64,000 nucleotides of DNA, from positions 2,294,001 to 2,358,000 of the forward strand of contig NZ_JADBEF010000001.1 of assembly GCF_014873535.1 (NCBI RefSeq). The letters are read 5' to 3'. Made by a program: the position numbers and the translations under genes. The notes under the pieces were generated by a model. It worked only from the letters and a program-made list of their open reading frames with translations, ran no database searches and was not told the DNA's origin. This stretch comes from Nonomuraea africana (GTDB taxonomy: Bacteria > Actinomycetota > Actinomycetes > Streptosporangiales > Streptosporangiaceae). Of this stretch, positions 58,888 through 64,000 are shown in pieces (the stretch's first letter is position 1; every line of letters starts with the position of its first letter).

Positions 58888-59730
58888 ATGGATCTCAGGT
58901 TGCTTAAGAGCTTTGTGGTCGCCGCCGAGGAGCTGAACGTCACCAGGGCCGCCGAGCGGCTCTTCGTGTCGCAGCCCGCGCTGTCCAAACAGCTGAGGAC
59001 GCTGGAACGGCAGCTCGGGTTCACCCTCTTCGACCGCGTGCCGAGCGGCCTGGTGCTCACCCGCCAGGGCACGGCGCTGCTGCCGGTCGCCCGCGACCTG
59101 CTGGCCCGCTGGGACGAGGGCCTCGACCTGGTACGGCAGGCCGCCCCCACCGGCACGCTGGTGATCGGCCTGCAGACCGCCGTGGGGCGGGGCATCCAGG
59201 CCGAGGCGCTGCGGCGGTTCAGGGAGCGGATGCCGGGCTGGATGGTGTCGCTGCGCGTGGTCGGGTGGGAGGACCCGAGCGCCGGGCTGTCGGACGGCGG
59301 CTCCGACGTCGCCTTCGTGTGGCTGCCCGCCCCCGAGGGCCTGGCCACCAAGGTGCTGGCGACCGAGCGGCGGTTCGTCGCGATGCCCGAGGGACACCGG
59401 CTGGCCGGGCGGGAGGAGATCGACTTCGCCGAGCTGCGCGAGGAGCCCTTCGTGGCGCTGCCCGAGGCGGCCGGGCCGCTGCGGGAGTTCTGGCTCGGCG
59501 GCCCAGGGACGATCGTCGGGGGCGAGGCGTCCTCGCCCGACGGCGTCTTCGAGGCGGTCATGGCGGGGCTCGGGCTCGTGCTGCTCGCGGAGGGGAACGC
59601 CGAGCTGTACCGGCGTCCTGGCCTGGTCGCCCGGCCGGTCACCGGGCTGTCGCCGGCCCGGCTGGCCGTCGCCTGGCGCGCCGCCGACCACCGCCCGGCC
59701 GTCACGGCGTTCCTGCGGAGCTTCGCCTAG
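58888..59730 (+). CDS. LysR family regulator
   Basis: A 280-residue LysR protein: N-terminal winged HTH (AAERLFVSQPALSKQLRTLERQLGFTLFDRV) and a C-terminal periplasmic-binding-protein-like effector domain (LRVVGWEDPSAGLSDGGSDVAFVWLP). No Shine-Dalgarno is seen; the start is fixed by the conserved MDLRLL opening. It probably controls the divergent aldo/keto reductase and itself through the ATAACC-N3-GGTTAT boxes in the gap. Confidence 0.9.
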   Translation: MDLRLLKSFVVAAEELNVTRAAERLFVSQPALSKQLRTLERQLGFTLFDRVPSGLVLTRQGTALLPVARDLLARWDEGLDLVRQAAPTGTLVIGLQTAVGRGIQAEALRRFRERMPGWMVSLRVVGWEDPSAGLSDGGSDVAFVWLPAPEGLATKVLATERRFVAMPEGHRLAGREEIDFAELREEPFVALPEAAGPLREFWLGGPGTIVGGEASSPDGVFEAVMAGLGLVLLAEGNAELYRRPGLVARPVTGLSPARLAVAWRAADHRPAVTAFLRSFA

Positions 59731-59773
59731 CTCGGGCCCGGCAGCGGGCGGGCGAAGGTCGAGACGGCACCGA

Positions 59774-59779
59774 TAGCAT
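59774..59779 (+). promoter_or_regulatory. -10 element of the methyltransferase gene
   Basis: TAGCAT at 59774-59779. It overlaps the ATG at 59778, so that ATG cannot be the start on this transcript and the TTG at 59814 is favoured. No good -35 is seen. Confidence 0.4.
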
Positions 59780-59813
59780 GGCGATCACGTTGAATGAGGT
59801 GAAGGAGACACTC

Positions 59814-60644
59814 TTGAGCGAGCTGGAGCGGGTTCCTCCAGGTGTTGATCCCAGCGTGCCGAGTTCCGCCCGCGTGTACGACTATCTGCTCGGCGGCAAG
59901 GACCACCTCGCCGTCGACAGGGCGGTCGCCGACCGGCTGCTGTCCGTCGCCCCCGACACCAGGCTGGTGGCGCGGGCCAACCGGCTCTTCATGGTCAGGG
60001 CGGTGCGCCACCTGGCCGAGCAGGGCGTGCGGCAGTTCATCGACCTCGGGACCGGCATTCCCACCTCGCCCAGCGTGCACGAGACCGCCCGTGAGGTGAG
60101 CCCCGCGTGCCGGGTGGTCTACGTGGACTACGACCCCATGGTGCGGATGCACGCCGACGTGCTGCTGGCCACGACCCCCGGCGTGGCCAGCATCCAGGCC
60201 GACGTGCGCAAGCCGGGTGAGATCCTCAGCGATCCGCACATCACCGGTTTGATCGACTTCGACCAGCCGGTCGGCGTGCTGATGGTGGGGGTGCTGCACT
60301 TCATCATGGACAGCGAGGACCCGGGCGGCATCGTGGCGGCGTTCAGGGAGCGGATGGCGCCCGGCAGCCACCTGGTGCTGTCCCACACGATGGCGGAGAG
60401 CTCGCCTGAGGCGATCGCCCAGCTCACCATGGCCACGGCGAACTCGCCCGCGCAGGCCACCTTCCGTACGCGGGAGCAGGTGGAGCGGTTCTTCGAGGGG
60501 TTCGACCTCATCGGCCCAGGTCTCGTGCCGGTGCAGGAGTGGCGCCTCGGCCACGAGGACGAGGCGCAGATCCCGCTGCTGGACGAGGCGCCGCGGCTGC
60601 GCGTCGACGGCGGCGTCGGGCGGGTGTCGTCCGACCTGACGTGA
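59814..60644 (+). CDS. DUF574-type SAM-dependent methyltransferase
   Basis: A 276-residue methyltransferase of the actinobacterial DUF574 family: SVPSSARVYDYLLGGKDHLAVDR N-terminal hallmark, IDLGTGIPTSPSVHE (motif I), VYVDYDPMV, and later GVLHFIMDSEDPGGIV. The start is taken as TTG 59814 because AAGGAG lies seven bases before it and a TAGCAT -10 overlaps the alternative ATG 59778. The family is expanded in filamentous actinobacteria and linked to secondary metabolism or development, but the substrate is unknown. Followed by a decayed SulP fragment. Confidence 0.82.
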   Translation: MSELERVPPGVDPSVPSSARVYDYLLGGKDHLAVDRAVADRLLSVAPDTRLVARANRLFMVRAVRHLAEQGVRQFIDLGTGIPTSPSVHETAREVSPACRVVYVDYDPMVRMHADVLLATTPGVASIQADVRKPGEILSDPHITGLIDFDQPVGVLMVGVLHFIMDSEDPGGIVAAFRERMAPGSHLVLSHTMAESSPEAIAQLTMATANSPAQATFRTREQVERFFEGFDLIGPGLVPVQEWRLGHEDEAQIPLLDEAPRLRVDGGVGRVSSDLT

Positions 60645-60779
60645 CGGAGGCCGTCGCCGAGCGGACCGCCGGCGGCTTCCCTCTCTACAGCGAGACTGAC
60701 ATCCGCCGGCCAAGCGGATGAAGCCGCTGGGATTCAGCCCGGAGGAGAGGCGCGACCTGCCGGGCGACACGATCCTGAT

Positions 60780-60953
60780 GACGTGCGCATCGACCTGACG
60801 AACGCCCACATCTGGGACGCCTCGTCGGTGGCGGCGCTGGACGCGGTGGAGACGAAGTACGCGGCGCGGGGCAAGATGGTGACGGTCGTGGGACTCAATG
60901 AGCGCAGCGCCGAACTCCACAAATCTCTCGCCGGCCGGCTCGCCAGCCACTGA
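60780..60953 (+). pseudogene. STAS domain remnant of a SulP-family anion transporter
   Basis: The 57-codon frame (VRIDLTNAHIWDASSVAALD, then AVETKYAARGKMVTVVGLNE and a short tail to TGA 60951-60953) matches the end of the C-terminal STAS domain of SulP sulfate permeases. The membrane part and first half of the STAS domain are gone. The preceding 60 bases from ATG 60720 (MKPLGFSPEERRDLPGDTIL) are another orphan fragment in a different frame. Confidence 0.65.
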
Positions 60954-61289
60954 CCCACCCTGCCCAAGAGGCCGAAGCTCCCGGCTGACCGGTCACCCAC
61001 GACGGACCTTCAGGCGTGTCACTCTCCCCGTGACGGTCTCCAGGCGCGCCGTTTCTCCGGCGAGTCTGAAGGGCGTGACAGGCCTGCTGGTGGGCCGCGC
61101 GTGTGGCGGGCCTTTGCGATGGAGTTTTTGTGCGCGACGTCCTCTGGGCGGGCCCTTCGCAGGCGACCGGTCATAGTAGAACGCTCGTGCCTGTCTCGCT
61201 CGGCGGGAACCGGCGGGTAGGGATAGCGCTTTCACAGGTGGATGGGGTGGAATGTCAGGGCCCGTTGAACGACCCCTTGGGAGACCCCT
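60954..61289. other. Intergenic region before the esterase
   Basis: No gene seen. It holds two imperfect copies of a GCGGGCC-TTT/CTT-GC element (near 61105 and 61149) and a LacI-type operator candidate at 61222. Confidence 0.35.
61222..61233. promoter_or_regulatory. LacI-family operator candidate before the esterase
   Basis: GATAGCGCTTTC is close to the perfect palindrome GAAAGCGCTTTC, the usual form of LacI-family carbohydrate operators with a central CG. It lies 57 bases before the esterase start. No LacI gene is in the window. Confidence 0.45.
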
Positions 61290-62264
61290 GTGCCCCTGTT
61301 CGACCTCCCCCTCGACCAGCTGCGCGAGTACCGCCCCGAGCGGGACGAGCCCGCCGACTTCGACGCCTTCTGGAGCCGCACGCTGGCCGCGGCCGCCGAG
61401 CACGACCTCGCCCCCGCGTTCACTCCCTACGACCTCCCGCTGACCACCGTGGACGCCTACGACATCTCCTTCGCCGGATGGGGTGGCGACCGGATCAACG
61501 GATGGCTCGTGGTGCCGCGCGGCGCCGAGGGGCCCGTGCCGTGCGTCGTGCAGTACATCGGCTACTCGGGCGGCAGGGGCTTCGTCCACGACCACCTGGC
61601 CTGGCCGTCCGCGGGTCTTGCGGTGCTGGTCGTCGACACGCGCGGCCAGGGCGGGCACAGCCTCAACAGTCCCGGCGCCACCGCCGACCCCCACGGCGGA
61701 CAGTCGCCGCAGGCGCCCGGCATGATGACGAGGGGCATCCTCGACCCCGACGACTACTACTACCGCCGGGTCTTCACCGACGCCGTCAGGGCGGTGGAGG
61801 TGGCCGTGGGGCACCCCGCCGTCGACGGCGACAGGATCGTGGTCTCGGGCGGCAGCCAGGGCGGCGGCATCGCCCAGGCGGTGGCCGCGCTGTCCCCCTC
61901 GGTGAAGGGCGCGCTGATCGACGTGCCGTTCCTCACCCACTTCCGCAGGGCGGTCGAGATCACCGGACGCGACCCCTACCAGGAGATCGTCCGCTTCCTC
62001 GCCAGCCAGCGGCCGAGTGCCGAGACCGTGTTCCGCACGCTGTCGTACTTCGACGGCCTGAACTTCGCCGCCAGGGGCCAGGCGTCCGCGCTGTACTCGG
62101 TGGCGCTGATGGACGACGTGTGCCCGCCCTCCACTGTCTTCGCCGCCTACAACCACTGGCAGGGGCCGAAGGAGATCACCGTCTGGCCGTGGAACAACCA
62201 CGAGGGCGGCGGCGGGTTCCAGCGTGAGGAGCAGCTCCGTTACGTGAGCAAGCTGTTCAGCTGA
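61290..62264 (+). CDS. Acetylxylan esterase/cephalosporin-C deacetylase (CE7 type)
   Basis: A 324-residue alpha/beta hydrolase of carbohydrate esterase family 7: [21 protein letters not shown] opening, DTRGQGGHS, nucleophile elbow GGSQGG (Ser), catalytic Asp in MDDVCPPST and His in NNHEGGG. There is no signal peptide, as usual in this family: it removes acetyl groups from imported xylo-oligosaccharides in the cytosol. GTG start after GGGAG. The candidate LacI operator upstream fits sugar control. A hairpin follows the stop. Confidence 0.9.
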   Translation: MPLFDLPLDQLREYRPERDEPADFDAFWSRTLAAAAEHDLAPAFTPYDLPLTTVDAYDISFAGWGGDRINGWLVVPRGAEGPVPCVVQYIGYSGGRGFVHDHLAWPSAGLAVLVVDTRGQGGHSLNSPGATADPHGGQSPQAPGMMTRGILDPDDYYYRRVFTDAVRAVEVAVGHPAVDGDRIVVSGGSQGGGIAQAVAALSPSVKGALIDVPFLTHFRRAVEITGRDPYQEIVRFLASQRPSAETVFRTLSYFDGLNFAARGQASALYSVALMDDVCPPSTVFAAYNHWQGPKEITVWPWNNHEGGGGFQREEQLRYVSKLFS

Positions 62265-62273
62265 CATCCCAAC

Positions 62274-62301
62274 GGGCCGGTACGGCACGCCGCACCGGCC
62301 C
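62274..62301 (+). terminator. GC-rich hairpin after the esterase gene
   Basis: GGGCCGGT (62274-62281) pairs with ACCGGCCC (62294-62301); the inner CGGC/GCCG can extend the stem with one mismatch. It lies ten bases after the stop codon and has no T-run. Confidence 0.6.
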
Positions 62302-62452
62302 CGGCTCCCACCGCCGACCCGACGGACGGTCGCAGAAAGGCCGACTCGGCCGGACGCGCACGCGGCCCCCGCGGCGCCTCCTGACGAGTGGGCCAGGCAG
62401 GGTGTCTCGTGGATCGCCTGGCTAAGGGTCCGGCAGACAGGTCGCGTCGCGG

Positions 62453-63079
62453 TCAGCCGAGGTTTTTGACTGAGTCCAGCAGGGCGCGCACGCGGGGCTC
62501 CGTGTCCTCGGGTTCGCCTCTGGTGAGCTCGCCGCCCATCCCGACGGCCACCGCTCCGGCCGCGATCCACTCGGCCGCGGTGGCCGAGGTGATGCCGCCC
62601 GTGGGCACGATCGGGGCATGGGGCAGCGCCTGCAGCAGGTCTCGCAGCGCCTTGGGAGAGCTCTGCGAGGCGGGGAAGAGCTTCACGAGGTCGGCGCCCG
62701 CCTCCAGAGCGGCGACGATCTCAGTCGGTGTAGAAGCCCCCGCCACCACCGGGACGCCGTGACGGTTGCCCGTGCGGATCACCTCGGTGCTGAGCGTGGG
62801 GCACACCAGGAACCGCGCGCCCGCCTCGATCGCCAGCACGGCCTGGTGCGGGTCGATCACCGTGCCCGCGCCGACCAGCGCGTCGCGCTCCTGGGCGACG
62901 AGCGTTCCGATGGCGTCCAGCGCGTCGGGCGTCGAGAGGGAGACCTCGATGGCGCCGAGTCCGGCGGCGGCGAGCCGCGTGCCGTACGAGACGGCCAGGT
63001 CCGCCGAGGACGCGCGGATGATGCCGATCACCCTGTCCGCCACCATCCGCTCGGCCAACCGCCATCTGAAATCCCGCAC
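62453..63079 (-). CDS. 2-keto-3-deoxy-phosphogluconate (KDPG)/KHG-type aldolase
   Basis: A 208-residue class I aldolase: IGIIRA start strand, GLGAIEVSLSTPDAL with catalytic Glu45, VGAGTVIDPHQ, and the Schiff-base Lys133 in VKLFPAS, then PTGGI for phosphate binding. It cleaves KDPG to pyruvate and glyceraldehyde 3-phosphate, or a related keto-deoxy acid. GTG 63079 is chosen because GGAGG lies six bases before it. Divergent from a PfkB sugar kinase, together an Entner-Doudoroff-like or uronate/galactonate pair. Confidence 0.9.
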   Translation of the reverse strand: MRDFRWRLAERMVADRVIGIIRASSADLAVSYGTRLAAAGLGAIEVSLSTPDALDAIGTLVAQERDALVGAGTVIDPHQAVLAIEAGARFLVCPTLSTEVIRTGNRHGVPVVAGASTPTEIVAALEAGADLVKLFPASQSSPKALRDLLQALPHAPIVPTGGITSATAAEWIAAGAVAVGMGGELTRGEPEDTEPRVRALLDSVKNLG

Positions 63080-63101
63080 GATGTGCCTCCGTGGAAATGG
63101 A

Positions 63102-63136
63102 TTGCGATATATGGGATGCTTTCGCACATATTGCAA
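63102..63136. promoter_or_regulatory. Inverted repeat between aldolase and kinase genes
   Basis: TTGCGATATATG (63102-63113) and CATATTGCAA (63127-63136) form an imperfect inverted repeat with a 13-base centre in the AT-rich divergent gap. A likely operator shared by both genes; the regulator is not in the window. Confidence 0.45.
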
Positions 63137-63212
63137 GACTGTCAATTGCTCTGCATGGTAGCCCCAGCCTGTATCGTCACCGATCAAGTGTGCGCGAACC
63201 TAGGAGAACGTG

Positions 63213-64000
63213 GTGATTCGTCCGGACGTGGTCGGGGTCGGCGAGGCGATGGTCCTGCTCCAGCCCGCGCAGGGTGCCGATCTGGCGACCGCCGAACGGA
63301 TGGACGTGCACGTCGGCGGCGCCGAGTTGAACGTGTGCGCGGCCGTCGCCAGGCTCGGCGGCACCGCCTGGTTCGCCTCCCGCGTCGGCGCCGACCCCTT
63401 CGGCGAGCGCGTGCTGAACGCCGCCCGCGCCCTCGGCGTCGGCACCTCTCTGGTGGGCCGCGACTCCGCGCGGCCCACGGGCGTGTTCTTCAAGGAGGTA
63501 CGGCCGGACGGTGCGAGGCGCGTCCACTACTACAGAAGCGGTTCGGCCGCTTCGGGCATGGACGAGGGAGACGCGCCCGCCATCCTGGCCACCAGGCCGA
63601 GGGCGATCGTGGTCAGCGGCATCACCATCGCGCTGGGCGAGGGCCCCGAACGCCTGGTGCGGGCGCTGGCGGACGGGGCACGCGAGGCGGGCGCGCTGCT
63701 GGTCCTCGACCCGAACCTCCGCCCGAGTCTGGGACGGCAGGACCGGGTGCTGGCGACGGTCCGAGAGCTGCTGCCGCTGACCGACCTGCTGGTGCTGGGC
63801 CAGGACGAGGCCGAGCCCCTCTTCGGCACCACCGACCCGGCCGCCGTCTTCGCCGCCGCCTCGACCGCCTGGGCCGCCGCCGGGCGAAACCTCGATGGTT
63901 CGACCGAGGGACCGGACTTCGCCGGAAATGCCGTCAGCGGGGGAGAGACCGCGCGAGGTGTCGTCGGCGACTTCGCCCAGGAGATCGGGCGAGGTGATGA
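63213..64000 (+). CDS. PfkB family sugar kinase (2-keto-3-deoxygluconate kinase type), 3' end outside the window
   Basis: 262 codons are present and the frame is open at the window end. N-terminal GVGEAMVLLQP and HVGGAELNVCAAVARLG are the PfkB substrate-lid and glycine motifs; VGADPFGERVL and LDPNLRPSLG follow as in KDG kinases. GTG 63213 is six bases after AGGAG. The context (divergent KDPG-type aldolase) supports phosphorylation of a keto-deoxy sugar acid. From about residue 220 the protein reads SGGETARGVVGDFAQEIG, unlike the VVVKxGxxG strand expected next, so there is an insertion or the gene is damaged here. Confidence 0.8.
   Translation, partial: MIRPDVVGVGEAMVLLQPAQGADLATAERMDVHVGGAELNVCAAVARLGGTAWFASRVGADPFGERVLNAARALGVGTSLVGRDSARPTGVFFKEVRPDGARRVHYYRSGSAASGMDEGDAPAILATRPRAIVVSGITIALGEGPERLVRALADGAREAGALLVLDPNLRPSLGRQDRVLATVRELLPLTDLLVLGQDEAEPLFGTTDPAAVFAAASTAWAAAGRNLDGSTEGPDFAGNAVSGGETARGVVGDFAQEIGRGD

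Overview
The window is very GC-rich, densely packed actinobacterial chromosome. Arg AGG codons are frequent in most genes, GTG starts and 4-base ATGA/GTGA overlaps are common, Tat or lipoprotein substrate-binding proteins occur, and several genes look leaderless. This composition, with families such as the DUF574-type methyltransferase, DUF1023 hydrolase and BlaI/M56 pairs, suggests a member of the Streptosporangiales (Nonomuraea/Streptosporangium-like). That placement is inference. No rRNA, tRNA, CRISPR, intact mobile element or prophage was found.

Layout. 1-5.4 kb: the 3' part of a eukaryote-like multidomain acyl-CoA carboxylase, then a Na+/H+ antiporter remnant. 5.4-9.3 kb: secreted metallophosphoesterase, MFS transporter and a beta-propeller protein behind a palindrome-controlled promoter. 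9.4-11.6 kb: BlaI repressor, M56 protease and FhuF-like Fe-S protein on the minus strand, with BlaI-type half-sites in two places. 11.6-18.8 kb: GntR regulator divergent from a peptide-type ABC operon (permease and ATPase fused) that ends in a DapA-like aldolase. 18.9-21.0 kb: FUSC-like membrane protein and two truncated genes (efflux adaptor, histidine kinase). 20.9-31.3 kb: a second GntR regulator and an eight-gene ABC/peptidase/aldehyde dehydrogenase operon, plus an oppositely oriented SDR gene carrying an almost identical operator. 31.3-40.9 kb: acetyltransferases, DUF1023 hydrolase with lipoprotein, a fused indolepyruvate ferredoxin oxidoreductase divergent from an Lrp regulator, CadD-like transporter, hydrolase and methyltransferase. 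41-45 kb: a 1333-residue secreted protein of unknown function. 45.2-49.4 kb: LD-carboxypeptidase, cyclase-domain protein, sugar isomerase/oxidoreductase pair and a hydrolase pseudogene. 49.4-57.3 kb: DUF4097-type lipoprotein, a membrane hydrolase lacking its nucleophile, and a 1717-residue secreted sugar dehydrogenase/ThuA/DUF1080 protein. 57.4-61 kb: aldo/keto reductase with divergent LysR, DUF574 methyltransferase and a SulP STAS remnant. 61-64 kb: acetylxylan esterase, KDPG-type aldolase and a divergent sugar kinase cut by the window end.

The best candidate for an undescribed system is the second GntR regulon (20.9-31.3 kb). A 24-bp element that differs at one base is found before the transporter operon and before the SDR gene, about 9.5 kb apart. 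The genes could import an amide- or peptide-like compound, hydrolyse it with an M20 amidohydrolase and a P1 (DmpA-type) aminopeptidase, and oxidise a released alcohol or aldehyde with the SDR and the aldehyde dehydrogenase. The substrate is unknown. Gene remnants at several boundaries show that this chromosome region has been rearranged repeatedly.
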